64,000 bases of DNA from Scilla litardierei (GCA_030789695.1 CM061142.1:159002714-159066713); one strand, 5' to 3'. Positions 42,733 through 55,932 are shown, counted from the first letter of the stretch. Numbers and translations: made by a program. The notes: generated from the letters alone by a model not told the origin.

Positions 42733-45201
42733 TGTCACGACCCGCTTCCCTAAAATGGAGGCGAGACGTGAAAAGGTCCGCACGAGAGTGGAGCTGTGAA
42801 GCCCCAAACCCGATAAGCGTCCACAATACATAAACAGGTCCATGTAACCACAACAGAATAACAATAATAATACAAGGAGAAACTGAAATAAAATTCCACA
42901 TCTCAAACATTGTCCAACAAGAAAATAAGTCCAACATCCAGAAAAGCCACCAGGCTAAAAGAAAAGAGTCTAAAGGCCCAGAACAAGGCCAACAAAAGCA
43001 ACGACAACAACAAAGTATAGGTGCTATGCACCGATAACAAACAACTGTCTAACAAAAGTGAAACACAACGAAGACACTAGGTCTGGTCCCCAGTGTCCAC
43101 GTACACCCCGTCAAACTCAGGCTCGGGCTCGGCGTCAGCAAACACCTCGTCCTCAACAAGGCACTCGGGCTCAGGATCTAACATGTGTCACCCAAAAGAG
43201 TAAATGGGCACATGTCAGCAAGTCTAAAAGACTTGGGCAAGGAAACTGAAAGTAGGCAACTAGCAACCTAGCAGTTTAGTATGCATGACATGGCAGTTAA
43301 GTATGATGCAACAGTTTAAAAGAGAGGCAAGCATGCACAATGTAGCAAAAGCTACCAAATCACTAATCACTTATCATTTAACACTTATCACGTAACACTT
43401 ATCACTTAGTGCATAGAGAGTCCACCTGCTGGCCAGCTCGTGGCTCAGTCCGCTTATCTCTATCACTGTTATTCATTTATCACTGTTTATCACTTAGTGC
43501 ATAGAGAGTCCACCTGCTGGCCAGCTCGTGGCTCAGTCCGCTTATCTCTATCACTATTAATCACTTGAACACTAGAGATTTCACCTGCTGGCCGGAGTGG
43601 CGGATCAGGCCACTCGGCTCAGTCCGCTTATCTCTTACCCCACCCATATGTGTCGAGCGTTGGGGTTTCCAACTACAGGGCTCGCTTCTGGAACACGAGC
43701 CAGGAAAATAATAGCATTGTAGCGTGTGCTACACAATCACGACGACAATCAAAATGCAATGCTAGGAACAGATAATTGCGTACCGTTAATTGAATTTAAA
43801 CGTGACAGGCAAGATGCAATGACATGAACATATTCGCGTACCGTTAATGGAAAGTATATATGACATGGTAATTGTGCAACATGATATATGTCGGAACTAG
43901 CTTCGTTGTCAAGCTAGTTCCCCAATTTGCGCCTAGGCGAGTATCATTTCGTCGCCTAGCCTCTTTTACGCCTACAACAAGAAAAATGGCCTAAACATGG
44001 CCTAAACCCTAAGTGGCAAGTTTCACTTGCCTAGCACCGGGGATGGCGACCACTTCGTCACACGGATGCTATCTATGGGAAAAACGCTGTTATGGGGAAA
44101 CATACAACAAACAACATGAAATTAATTAGGGTTTTCATAAAAATATAAATAGGTTATAAAAACAACGGTAGATCGATTTCTTACCGAGAGAAGGCGGAAG
44201 AAACACTCCGGGGAACCCTAGGATCAGATCTGGAAAAGATTGGGGGAAGTTGGGGAAACTAGGGTTTTGGGTGATTTGGGGGTTTTGATGGATTTCGATG
44301 GAGATTTGGGGAAGATGAGAGGTGGAATGAGTGAATGGATGGATTGGATGATGGATGTAGGGCTTGGAATGAAGGATTGAAGCTTGGAGGAAGATGGGGG
44401 CTTGGAGGGGAAGATTTTAGGGTTTTGGATCGTGTTGAGGGAGAAGAAAACGTTTGGGTTGGGTATTTATAGGCTAGGCTGGCGGCTGCCCAGAAATTAG
44501 GGTTTTAACACTGGTTAGTCGGTCAAAGAGCAACCACAGACCGACTAGTTTGGCAACTAGTCGGTCGGTCGACCAACGCAGACCGACTAAGTGCAAACAG
44601 TAACTCCTGAACGAAAATAGGATTCTAGAGTCAGTCGGTCCATGAACAAGTACTGACCGACTAGTTTAACATCTAGTCGGTCGATGAACGTTCTTAGACC
44701 GACTAAGAGTAAACAGTAACTGATACAAAAATAATTTGATGAGTTAGTCGGTTCAAGAAACATTGCTGACCGACTAGTTTGCAACCTAGTCGGTCAACCA
44801 ACGTTCTTAGACCGACTAACGATAAACAGTAACTCCTGAGAAATTTAGAAAGCTAACTAGTCGGTCCAAGAAGGATTGCCGACCGACTGGATCGTCATCT
44901 AGTCGGTCGGTGGCCCTTCTTACACCGGCTAATGAGCACAGAAAAGTACCGATACGGAGCGCGGGGCCCCGGGATCGATTCCTAAGACTCCTAGGTTTGA
45001 TCTAATAGTTAGATATGACCGTTATGAAGTCCGTCACGAGTGACAAACTTCGAAATCGACGATCCTAAGGAAGAAGCGAGAAAATACGACGAATCGATCG
45101 AAAATGAAATCTACGGAGACGAAAACCACACAGAGGAGAAAATCCACCAAAATATATATTATATTATATTAAATCCAAATACATGAAAAGCAGTCGTTAC
45201 A
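42733..45201 (-). repeat. 5' LTR of the chromovirus
   Basis: 2,469 bp, the pair of 35508-37975, with one single-base length difference (near 43236). TATA box at 44464-44471. Confidence 0.93.
44514..44931. repeat. Four-unit inverted-repeat array in chromovirus 5' LTR
   Basis: Counterpart of 37288-37706, differing at a few positions. Confidence 0.9.
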
Positions 45202-46716
45202 AGTGGTGGTCTCAGGAACGATCGGAGTGTCAACTGATGGGAGAGTGGCAACAGGAGTGGTCTCGGGAGCACCAACAGACGAAGTATCCAACAGAGGAAT
45301 GGTGGCAGCAGGTGTGCTCTCGGGATCACTAGCAGAAGTAGCAGCAGCACGAGCAAACGTACCCTCAGGGGCACGAGCAGCAGATCTAACAAGCTCTTGG
45401 AGCTCAGCCTCATCCATCTCCTCGTCGTCGGAAACCGACGGAGGAACCTCAATGCCCAAGTGAGAGCAGATGCGAGCTAGCATCTCCTCAGAACGAGAGA
45501 CACGAGACTTAACACGTCGCAGGGAAACTGCAAACTCAGCGAGCGACATAGTAGGAGAAGGAGCAGGAGCAGCTGAAGCAGAAGCTGAAGGGGTCGTCCT
45601 CTGAACGTGACGAAGCGCCGCAAGACACTTCTTAACGGCCGTCGCAGTCAGGGGAGGACCAAGAGGATGCTCATCATCGGGAGGGAGAGGGACACCGAAA
45701 CGACAGAAAATAAGTGTCAAAAGGCAAGGGTATGGGATGTGAGCAGATTTGGTGGACTTTCGGATACATTCGAAAGAGTCCATCTTATCAAGAATAATCC
45801 TGACCCAATTGATCTCGCTCCCCATGAAAAGAGCTTAGATCAGCTTAAGGAATGGCTGGGATGGCAAGCTAGATGAGCCGTACTTCGGAAGGAGGCACGA
45901 CTTCAGGATAAGGTTAAGAACCCAAGCATTCGGCTTAAAATATTTTGAAGGGACGCCAATCATGGCGGGAGGGATGACATGAAACATTTCGGCAAGCATC
46001 ACCTGGTCAAGATCAGAAATGTCATCCACAGAGATATCGGCTGGAATAAGGCCAGAGGATGACACACCTATCAACTCCCCTAAGATTTCTGCCGTGAGGA
46101 TAATATGTGTCCCCAAGACAGTCGTCTCAATGGAATGGGTGTCGTCATACTGACCCCGAGCACGATTCGCATAGAATAATTTGACGAGATGGGGGTACGG
46201 GTGAGGGTTCGCCTTGGGGTCATGGCGAAGATAATCGATGAGGCCGCTATGGGAAAGAAGATCGGCGAGATGTGGAAAATCGGAGATCTGAACGAAGTGC
46301 TGCAATAGCAATGGACAGTGCTCAATACGGTTGTAAGCCGCGAGACACAATGGGTCATCGCGACACAACGATATATCTACACCGCCCAATGGCATGGGAG
46401 CCTTCCCCGTAGATGGACGAGTGCTAGAACGAGGTGGAGGAGTAGGAGCCCTAGCGGTATGCTCGATCTCCGGAATATACTCAGTGTCAGAGTCAGAAGC
46501 GGGAGGAGTGGGAGCACGAAAAGAGCTGGGCTTAGATTGAGTAGATCGGGCTCTAGGCTTAGCTATCTCCGTCCTCTTCTTCTTAAGAGGAGGCGAAGAA
46601 GACAATGGATGGGTCGATTTGGCTCGGCGTTTGGGTTGAGGGGGGTCCGTAGACGGAGACTCTACGGTCATAGGAGACGGACGCGAGGGTTCGATAGGGA
46701 TACGTGTCTTCGCCAT
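45202..46716 (-). pseudogene. Third ORF of element A, cut by the chromovirus
   Basis: Starts MAKTRIPIEPSRPSP at 46716, with a Pro/Ser-rich start and basic PPLKKKRT. The core (HLVKLFYANRARGQYDDTHS...) and coiled segment are kept. An in-frame TAA near 45835 (Tyr in C) breaks it, and at 45201 the chromovirus LTR begins, removing the last part of the Ala/Thr/Pro tail. The N-terminal region is shorter than in B and C, so length varies here between copies. Confidence 0.75.
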
Positions 46717-47055
46717 GATCGAGACGAGACACACGCAATCAAACTAGAAATCGAAATCTAGGTCGAAAAGCAAACCTAGAACAAACCCTAACAAACGACA
46801 GATATCGAATGAAATCTAACCCTAAAACGACAGAGAGAGGGTGAGAGTGATACCCTAGGAGGAAGATGGAGGGAGATCGACAGCAAACTTGGTCGGAGAC
46901 GGCCAGAAATCGATGGCAAACGGCAGAGGAGAGTGAGGAATTTGAAGGGTTTTCGGGGGTTTGGAGGAATTCGCACCGATTAGAAATGAATCTAATCGGT
47001 GCAGGAGTGACTAAATCGACTGGGAAGTGGAAAAGACACAATAGCCCCTGTGCAT
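46717..47055 (-). promoter_or_regulatory. Leader of the third ORF (element A)
   Basis: Homologous in position to the B and C leaders, with AAACCCTAA-type motifs on the plus strand (for example 46792-46801) and pyrimidine-rich stretches. No TATA box recognised. Confidence 0.35.
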
Positions 47056-47242
47056 TTAGTCGGTCATAGTTCAAGCGCTGACCGACTAGATTACAATCTA
47101 GTCGGTCGGCCAATGAGCTTGAACCGACTAAGTGCAAACAGTAACTGAAGCCAAAATTAGGGCTTGAGTTAGTCGGTCTGCGTTCATTCACTGACCGACT
47201 AGAACTGAATCTAGTCGGTCGGTCAATGAACTTGGACCGACT
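47056..47242. repeat. Two-unit inverted-repeat cassette upstream of the third ORF (A)
   Basis: Same two-unit module as in B and C, so the duplication predates the split of the three copies. Confidence 0.88.
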
Positions 47243-47473
47243 AAGAGAGTCCAAAAATTTGAAATTTAGAAATTTTGAGTTCTCTCCAAATCGCACTTAG
47301 ACAAACATCGAAATACTCTCATATATCATTACACTACCCCATAAAACATCGAAAATCTTAAATACGACGTTTATGAATATTTCGAGCATAAATTCCGAAA
47401 ATTCAACAAAAAATCCAGAAAATCTCAACACATCTAGCATGAACAAATATAACGAAAATATTATCATGCAAGA

Positions 47474-50400
47474 TTATTGAAAATATGAATCCGAAATCTC
47501 GGATTCACACATAATCCCTAATTCTCGACGTAACCGCACAAAGGAGTCTTCTTTGAGTGGTTTCGTGAAAATATCGGCGATTTGCGTCTGGGTTTCAACG
47601 TACACTAAAATGATGTCCTTTTTAGCAACATGATCATCTAAGAAATGGTGTCGGACATCTATGTGTTTAGAACGGGAATGGTGTACCGGATTCTTAGAGA
47701 GACATATTGCACTTTGGTTGTCCACCATGATATGGCAAGTATCACAGTTTATACCAAAGTCTTTAAAAGTGTGTCTCATCCAAAGAACCTGAGCACACGC
47801 AGCACCGACGGCAATATATTTCGCCTCTGTGGTTGAAAGTGATACGGAATTCTGCTTCTTGGAAAACCAAGAGACAAGAGAATTTCCTATAAAATGGCAA
47901 GTGCCACTAGTACTTTTCCTGTCAGATTTGCATCCCGCATAATCTGCGTCACTATATGAGATTAACTCATATGTGCTAGACTTTGGATAAAGTAATCCGA
48001 AGTCGAGTGTGTAACTTAAATAACGAAAAATACGTTTTACCGCTACTAAGTGAGATTCCTTAGGTTAAGACTGATAACGAGCACATACACATACGACAAA
48101 CATAATATCGGGCCTACTAGCAGTAAGATATAATAAACTACCTATCATACCTCGATATAGACGAATGTCTACATCTTTGCCACCCGTATCTTTATCAAGA
48201 TGTGTAGTAGTGCTCATTGGAGTCTTCTTGCCTGAGGCATTCTCCATTCCAAATCTCTTTAGCAACTCCACCGTGTACTTGGTTTGGTGGATGAAGATTG
48301 CATCGTTCATTTGGCGAATTTGGAGACCTAAGAAATATTTGAGCTCACCCATGTGGCTCATCTCAAATTGATCCTTCATAACATTAGAAAACTCTTCACA
48401 AAGAGTGAAGTTAGTAGCACCGAAAATGATATCATCAATGTAAATTTGAACTAAAATAATATCATGATTCGAATACTTAACAAATAATGTAGAATCAACT
48501 TCACCCATTTTAAAACCCAAATCCAAAAGAAAATTCTTTAGATGGTCATACCAAGCTCGAGGAGATTGTCTCAAACCGTAAAGTGCTTTCTTAAGTTTGA
48601 AAAAATGATTTGGAAATTTTTCATTTATAAAACCCAGAGGTTGAGAAACATAAAATTCCTCAACGACATCTCCGTTTAAAAACACACTTTTTACATCCAT
48701 TTGAAAGAGTTTAAAATCTTTATGGCATGTAAAAGATAACAATAATCTAATAGATTCTAATCTAGCTACCGGAGCAAAGGATTCTTCGAAATCTATACCT
48801 TCCTCTGCCGATAGCCTTGAGCTACTAACCGAGCTTTGTTCCGGACGACGATTTAATTTTCGTCGGTCTTGTTCTTGAAAATCCACTTCGTTCCTATAAT
48901 GGTGTGGTCTTCGAAGGCAATGGAACAAGCTCCAAAACCTTATTCCTCTCAAATTGAATGAGTTCTTCTTCCATGGCAAGGATCCAAGCACTATCTTCAC
49001 AAGCTTCGTTAATATTCTTTGGCTCTATTGAGGAGGCAAAGGCACAATGAGCGAAGTAGTTGACTTGAGATCTCGTCTTGACACTATCAAGGATGTTGCC
49101 AATGACTTGCTCATGAGGATGGTCACGAACTGTATGAAGCCGTTTGGGAATTCCCTGATCACTAGGAACATTCTCAAAAGACTCATTAGTAGGGTTAGTA
49201 ACATTAGAATCAATAGAATTAGAATTACCAATAGAATCATATAAAACATCCATGGAGTCATCATCATTGGTAATTCTAGTCGGGACAAAACCTTCATTGA
49301 ATGAAACATGAAGTGATTCCTCGATCGTTGAGGTTCGTTTGTTGTATATCCTGTAGGCTTTGTTACGGGATGAATATCCAACAAATATCCCCTCATCGGA
49401 TCTTGGATCAAATTTGTCCAAACTACCATACGTGTTTTTAATAAAACATTTTGCACCGAAAACTCGAAAATGTTTAACTTGAGGCAATCTACCAAACAAC
49501 AATTCATAACAAGTTTGTTTGGTGCCGGGCCTCAAAAGTATCATATTAAACACATAGCAAGCGGTATGTACCGCTTCCGCCCAAAATTGATGGCCAAGTT
49601 GGCTATCATTAAGCATAGTGAGAGCACATTCCACTAGCGTCCTATTCTTCCTCTCAACAACACCATTTTGAGGGGGTGCACGAGGGAAAGAAAAGGTATG
49701 AGTAATACCAACTTCATAACAAAAATTTGAGAAAGACTCATTCTCAAATTCCCCTCCAAGATCACTACGAATAGTAACAATGGTGGTTCCAATGAGATTT
49801 TGTACTTTCTTAACAAATATTGTGAAGTTTTCAAAAGCATCATTTTTATTACTTAATGAAAATACCCAAGTAAATCTAGAAAATTCATCAACGATGACAA
49901 GTCCATTTTGAGCATTCCCTAATGAAGCAACTATAGTTGGCTCAAAAAGATCTACATGTAAAATCTCTAGAGGCTGCTTAGATGAAATGCTTTTCTTAGG
50001 TTTAAATGACGATTTTGGAAGCTTGCCTCGTTGACACGAGTCACAAAAGCTTTTCTTTTGAAAGACAAGCTTAGGAAATCCTTTAATAGAATTTAACTTG
50101 GAAAGCTTAAAAAGTGTTCCAAAGTTCACATGACCAAAATGTCGATGCCATAAGTGTTGTTCACTTGTGTTAGCAATGAGACATTGTTCATGTGACTTAG
50201 GGAGATCTAATATATAAATATCCTTTTGGCGTGTGCCAGAAAATAATAAATCATTATTATCTTTTGTCAAAATATGGCACATTCCTTTCGCAAAGCTAAC
50301 TTTGTAACCTTTGTCACAAAGTTGGCTTATTGAAATAAGATTGTGGTTTAATCCTTTAACAAGGTAAACATCACTTATTAGTGGTTTAGAAGGATTACCA

Positions 50401-50591
50401 ACTTTACCAACACCTATGATGGTTCCGCTCTCGTTGCCTCTAAAGACGACTTGGTTTCCATTTGCAATGGGCACCACTCCGGAGAGCAATTGAGCATCAC
50501 CCGTCATGTGTTTTGAACACCCACTATCGAGTATCCAATTATTCTTGGAGCGAAATTTGGATTTGTTTCTCCGTTTCTTTTTCTTGAGTAC
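47474..50591 (-). pseudogene. pol: Pol of element A
   Basis: Protease [14 protein letters not shown], integrase ([26 protein letters not shown]), RT ([23 protein letters not shown]) and RNase H are all recognisable. Two 1-bp deletions between 48800 and 48925 shift the integrase-RT linker, CAA-to-TAA near 48065 cuts RNase H, and the normal final stop is lost, adding a few codons to 47474. The catalytic region IRSDHGG has changed to IRSDLGG and YVDD to YIDD. It is more decayed than B or C. Confidence 0.9.
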
Positions 50592-50650
50592 CTAAAGATA
50601 GAAATATCATTCCATGGTACCCAAGGTCATTGGGTCCTAAAAGATTAGAC
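50592..50650 (-). other. 59-nt GT-AG segment at gag/pol junction (A), candidate mini-intron
   Basis: CCAAAG^GTCTAAT ... CTATCTTTAG^GTACTC, again exactly 59 nt although several internal bases differ from B and C. Preservation of length and borders in the most decayed copy is the main argument that the segment is ancestral. Confidence 0.5.
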
Positions 50651-52887
50651 CTTTGGAAGCCAAGTCCAATTGGACTTAGACTTCCCCACATAATCATCAT
50701 TATGCACGACATTCATAAAATAAGAATTCATATATGCTTGTTTTTCATGCATGTTGGTGTTCTTCGGACCCCAAATAGTGAATATTTTGGGAGCCCTATT
50801 CCTATTGGGAGCATGCATGCGTTGTTGATTTCTACGTGATGCATGTCATGGATAGGCATATGGCACATGATGAAATGGTGCATGATGATAATTGTTCATA
50901 TGATGTTGTGGGTGAACATATGCATGTGGAGGAATACGTGCGTGAGTGTGTCTCACATGGTGTGCACGTGCCCGTGGATGTGGTGCATAAAAATCATCAT
51001 ATGTGTAACATGTGGAGTAGGATGTGTGTTCCTACGTGGCATGGTATTGGTGTACATATAAGCATGACCCTTCTTTGGAGGTCCACCCAAAGTGGGTTTC
51101 TTTCCAAATGAAGGTGTGTATGAAGTGGAAGCACCATTGATAGATGAACTACCAATGGAGTGTTTGCTCCCACTCGTTGAGACATCAAAAGTTGGCCTAA
51201 CAAAGGTAGTGGCCGATTTGGATGAATTTCCCATCTTATACCCTAAGCCAATGTGGTGATTGGCCGGAAGTAAGTCATTTAGGATATTATCCAAATGGTC
51301 CTTACCTTTATTGAATTTATTAATTTGGCCTAATGTGCACTCATATTTCTCGATGAGAGAATGCATAGAAGCATCCAAAGTGGATACTTGCGATGTGAGT
51401 ACACAAACACGAGACTTGAGATTCTCATTCTCAATACTCAAAGTTGAGTTTCGAGAAATCAAATCTGCCATCTCATGTTCATCCGATTCCTCAATATGAA
51501 CATGCTCAAGTTGAGATTTGAGATTTACAATCTCATTTCTCAAATCTTCAACAACGGTGTCGTTGTTGATGATGATAGGTTTAGGCGAGGTTTGGATGCT
51601 AGTTAGCTCATCTTTTATCTTAGTATATCTATTTACTAATTTAGAATACTTAAACCATATTTGCTCGTTAGCTAATCTAAGTTCATCCATAGTTACCTCA
51701 TCGCCTTCATCCTCGCTATCATCGGAGGAAGATCCTTGATCATGTTCCTCTCTTGTCATGAAGCACATGTGTGCTTGCTCCACTTGCTCATCATCCGACT
51801 CTCCACTTGACGAGTCCTCATCGGAGTCGGTGAATGTCCCGACAAGTCCTTTCTTGTACCCTTTCTTGTATTTCTTTGACTTGTCGAACTTTGGCACCTT
51901 CCATTTCTCCTTTTGCTTGTTTTGAGGACAATCCGCTTTCATGTGTCCTGGCTTATTGCATTTAAAGTACAAAGGAGCGGAGGCGTTAGTAGAACTAAAC
52001 TTAGATTTGTTCTTGAAATTACCTTTCCGAAAGAATCGGTTAAACTTCTTTGCCATGAAGGCAATGGATTCCAAGTCCAACTCGTCTTCCGATTCTTCAT
52101 CATCGGTAGATGTAGATGTAGATGGAGCGGCCTTGAATGCAATCTCCTTTTTCTTTGGCTCGTCTTACTTCAAGTAAGACTTCATCTTGTCCTGCAACTT
52201 TAGTTTGCTATCCTTGCGTACCTCATAAGACATCAAGGTACCAATTAGTTGAATGACAGTATACTTACTCATATCATTACCTTCCTCGATGGCGAAGGTA
52301 CGTTTTTCCCAACACGAAGGAAGTCCGTCAATGATCTTTGAGACTTTCTCCTTTTGGGTGTATGTCTTTTCAAGAGCCTCCAACTCGTTGGTGATGTCTA
52401 CGAAGCGAGCATAGTACTCCTTCATCTTCTCACCCTGTTGTATATGAAATAACTCGTAATCTTTATTTACAACAACGAGTTTGGAGTCTCTTACCCTACT
52501 CGTTCCTTCATGCAAGATGAGGAGAGAGTTCTAGATTTGATATGCACTCTTACATGTGCATATCTTGTTGAAGTCTTCGGGCTCCAAAGCGCATTGCAAG
52601 GCAGTCATTGCCTTGGCATTGCTTACCTCCACGGCGACCTCCGCGGTAGTCCACTTAGCGAAATCTTCTTCTTCGGGCTCGACGTACTCCGTCAACGTGG
52701 CTCTCCATAGTGAAGCGCTCTGGAGGAAAGTTTCCATCCGGCATTTCCAGTACCCATAGTTGGTACCGTTGAAGAAGGGAGGCCTTGTCGAGGAGTGTCC
52801 TTCCATCACCGAAGAAGCTCCTTCACGGTTCCTGAAGGTGCTATAATCTGAAGGTGGACGAACGTTCTTGTTGTTGTTGGTAGACAT
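50651..52887 (-). pseudogene. gag: Gag of element A
   Basis: Starts MSTNNNKNVRPPSDYSTF at 52887. It breaks near 52530 and 52165 (stop codons) and near 51010 (frameshift into a wrong-frame tail). The zinc knuckle reads YFKCNKPGHMKADC, so the first Cys is lost. Coiled coil and His-rich tail are otherwise as in B and C. Confidence 0.88.
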
Positions 52888-52899
52888 AGCTATGAACTT

Positions 52900-52914
52900 G
52901 GCTCTGATACCAAA
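52900..52914 (-). other. Primer-binding site of element A
   Basis: Minus strand TTTGGTATCAGAGCC adjoining the LTR at 52915. Confidence 0.88.
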
Positions 52915-54636
52915 TGTAATGCCCTGATAGCTACTGCACAAGTACTAGAGGGGGGGTGAATAGTACTTTAAAATAATTAAGAAGATAATTCCTAATTATC
53001 TTGCAAACTCAACCAACAATGCGGAAATGAAAATATTGACAACAAAGAAAACAATCGCAAACAATCGAATTAACTGGTTCGGATCCACCCAAGTCCCCCC
53101 GACTTGTTCCCGGTGATCCTACGTCCCAAACACCCGGATCCCCTCCGGATACTTGAGTTAGAAACCTCTAACTCAAATTTGCACTATGAAATACTTGTAG
53201 AAAACCTCTACAAGATCAAATCATACACAAATGAAAATGTGACTCCCACAAACCGGGATCACACACAACTTCTCACAACCGAGAGTAAAAACGAGCAATA
53301 TCAAAGTAAATTGAAATATGAAATGCTTACCACAAAACCCTATGCCTTGAGTAAAACTTACGATTTTAGGGCAAGAAGGATTTGGGGACGATGAAGGCAC
53401 CAAACCCTAGCTTCAAGATGTTGATCAGTAATGGAGGCCTAGGAAGATGTTGGTGACCTTGGATCAAGCTCTTGGCTTGAATGGCTCACAATCAATGTGA
53501 ATCTCTCTTTGGAAATAAGAGTGAGAGAGAGATTCTAGAGAAATGAATGAGCTTGGAAATGAGAATGAATGCTTCTCTTTGATTCTCTAAACTTCAATAA
53601 ATATCAGCCTTCAATGCAATGAAAGAAGCCCTTCAAGTATATATAGGATAGAGGAAAGAGAGAGCAAAAATCGTGGCATTTAATGCTCCAACGGCTCTAT
53701 TCTGAAGCATACTAGTCGGTCAAAGAAGGATCACTGACCGACTAGATTCACATTTAGTCGGTCGGTGATTCAACATGAACCGACTAACTGGAGAACAGCC
53801 AAAAGAGAAGTTCACAAAAAGAACTAGTCGGTCTAAGAAGACCTGCCAACCGACTAGTTTCACAACTAGTCGGTCGGTGAGTGTTCTTTGACCGACTAAG
53901 AGGTGAAATCAAATGGGTTGAATTCAAAGACAGCTAGTCAGTTTAAGAACAAATTCCAACCGACTAGTTTCACAACTAGTCGGTCGGTCGTTGTTCTTTG
54001 ACCGACTAACTGTAAACAGTAAAATAGGCTGAACAGAGAAAGTTCAACTAGTCGGTCGAAGAAGGATTCCTAACCGACTAGTTTGACAACTAGTTGGTCG
54101 GTGAACCTTCTTGGACCGACTAACTGTAAACAGTAAGTGAGCTTAAAATGAACAAGGCATTCTAGTCGGTTCAAGAAGCATTGACGACCGACTAGATTGC
54201 CATCTAGTCGGTTGGTTCTTCTTCTTGAACCAACTAACATGCACAAGAAGTCGCAATAAGAAGCGTTAAGCTTCAGAAAAGATTCTATGGGCTTCTAATA
54301 AGATCCTAGCTCTAATGATATAAGCGTAATGAAGATTAAAACGTAAGACCTACTCAAGGCTTAACATTCTACGAAAAGAAGTTAGAAGACTATAAATAAA
54401 ACTTGACGAACCGTCTTCAAAAGCTTCAATCGAATCTTCTTGACTTCAATAATGCTCCTAGAGCTTCAACGAATCTTTAGGCACACGATCACGCGCTTTG
54501 AGAAGTCTTGAGACGTCGCTTTTGATGTTCATAGAATTTTGGCGACGATCTCCATAATTGCGCTCACAAAGAGGTAGTTCACAATATTTATGTTTGTTCA
54601 TCATCAAAACCAAATCCGGGGAGTCAATACTCAACA
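52915..54636 (-). repeat. 5' LTR of element A
   Basis: 1,722 bp, complete, ending in CTCAACA at 54636 before TTAC. TATA box at 53638-53645; five inverted-repeat units at 53710-54238. Confidence 0.92.
53710..54238. repeat. Five-unit inverted-repeat array in A 5' LTR
   Basis: Units near 53710, 53822, 53935, 54043 and 54163, with more stem mismatches than in C (for example CCAACCGACTAG). Unit number differs between elements (A five, B five, C six), as expected for tandem modules. Confidence 0.9.
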
Positions 54637-55932
54637 TTACTGTCATATAGGGATTTCAAGTCCCAACCCGTAGTAGGGTCTGGCTGTATTGTCTCACACC
54701 GAGTAGTATTCACGTCTTAGTAATAGGAAGAATGTTAAGAGGAATGCATCTGATGAAATGGAGTAATTAAGCTCATAAGTGAGTTATGAGATTAAATCTA
54801 AAGAGTTTAGCATTTGAGTTCGAAGGGGACTTCCTAAGAAATCCACAGGAAGAAACCGCGTTGGAATCGGGGCTCAAACGAGCCCAGAAACACGAAAACA
54901 GCAAGAAAGGGCCGCTTAGTGGGTCCGACCCATGCTAGCAGGCATGCGGGTGCTTGCCTGCTAGCCCACCTGTAGGCCCAGCAGGGCTCGCCTGCTTAGC
55001 AGGTGGGTGCACCAGCTGCGGCTGATGTGGGTGCCCCAAGCGGGTGAACTTCCCAGCATGACCGCAATGCTGTATGCCCCCCCTAGGGGCCCATTTTCTA
55101 GGGGGTTTGAAACCCTCCATGACTGCTACGAAATGTGACTTTTTGCTCAACTTTGAGCAATTGTTTGAGGGGTCAAACGAATTCGGAATTCATCGTCGTT
55201 TGTTCATATGTGTTCACCGTTCATTGCTCTTCAAAATGATACGTTGTATCACTTCTGAAGCTCAACGGTGAGGGAGATAAAATTAGTTGAAGTTTATCTT
55301 TTGAGGAAGGCAAACTAACTTAATTTAATCTCCCAAAATTTAAAAGTCTCACATTGCTCGTGCGACGAGCAAGGAGGTCTGACTCCCTAAATAAATAGGG
55401 GTCGACACTCCTTAGAAAAATTGTACCAAGTTTCTGATTTGAGAAGCTCTATAATTTTTGGGCACGCTCAGTCTAGAGACAAAATTATTCCTACTCTTAT
55501 ATTTATTCCGATCATCCAATCGAGTCCTAGCAAGACGGCTAGGAGATTTTGATCTAATCCAGAAGTCTTTGACGTGGGTTTGCTCAAGTGAAATCTTCTT
55601 CGGCAAGTGATTAGGTTGAAGGCGCTGTGCAGTTCGGGAACCAGTTCAGCTCAGGGGAGGTGCGGCTCGGGACACGGTTCGGTACACTTTGCCGGTGCAA
55701 GCAAAGTTTCGGGTAAGTCAATATTATTTTCATTTGCAGTAGTTTAGATCTTTCTTCGGGTTGGTCAGACCCAACCCTTAGTAGATTATCCTGGCTAGGG
55801 TGCATGATTCCTTAGGGTTATTATTATTAAAGTGTTTAATAATATTTCCACTGCATGTTGTTGATTCTAAAGTCCATCTGACGTAGGACGGGCAAAATAA
55901 ATATGCCCTAAGGGTCCTTGAAAACCCCAACA
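54637..55932 (+). repeat. 3' LTR of the Angela-like element, right part
   Basis: Resumes after TTAC with TGTCATATAGGGATTTCAAG, matching 3879 onward of the 5' LTR, and ends CCCCAACA followed by ACTCC. Divergence from the 5' LTR is high (many substitutions, no 45-bp array, altered TATA box). Confidence 0.92.

Larger units (their letters stand above)
35508..45201 (-). mobile_element. Tekay/Del-like chromovirus (Ty3/gypsy), structurally complete
   Basis: LTRs of 2,468 and 2,469 bp differ at roughly 15 sites by eye, so insertion is recent. gag and pol frames are intact. The domain order PR-RT-RNaseH-INT followed by a chromodomain-like tail places it among chromoviruses. On the right it interrupts the third ORF of element A. 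On the left it continues into a fragment of a second copy instead of flanking DNA, so there is no matching target duplication. Confidence 0.92.
10629..54636 (-). mobile_element. SIRE/Maximus-like copia element A (oldest of three, partly deleted)
   Basis: Flanked by TTAC at 10625-10628 and 54637-54640 (four bases, where five is usual for copia). The left 3' LTR piece (10629-11168) and the right 5' LTR (52915-54636) share features absent from B and C, such as CCCTGATAGC at the LTR start. Element B interrupts its 3' LTR, and a chromovirus plus a deletion removed the part from the rest of that LTR to within the third ORF. Gag, pol and the third ORF carry more lesions than in B or C, which fits the greatest age. 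Confidence 0.85.
2981..55932 (+). mobile_element. Angela/Tork-like Ty1/copia element, 3' LTR split by nested insertions
   Basis: It starts TGTTGAGAGA and ends CCCCAACA, flanked by perfect ACTCC duplications at 2976-2980 and 55933-55937. Without the nested DNA it is about 8.9 kb: 5' LTR 2981-5353, internal region 5354-9736, 3' LTR in two pieces. Domain order PR-INT-RT-RNaseH marks Ty1/copia. The LTR start (ATGCCCTCGAGGCAA) resembles cereal Angela/BARE LTRs as I remember them. Pol has many stops and shifts, recognisable gag is absent, and the two LTRs differ clearly, so it is old and dead. Confidence 0.9.

Noticed and set aside
35508..45201. Ordinary single insertion with a 5-bp target duplication
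   Set aside because: The left side continues into gag/leader sequence of another copy, so flanks cannot match; AGTGG on the right has no partner.
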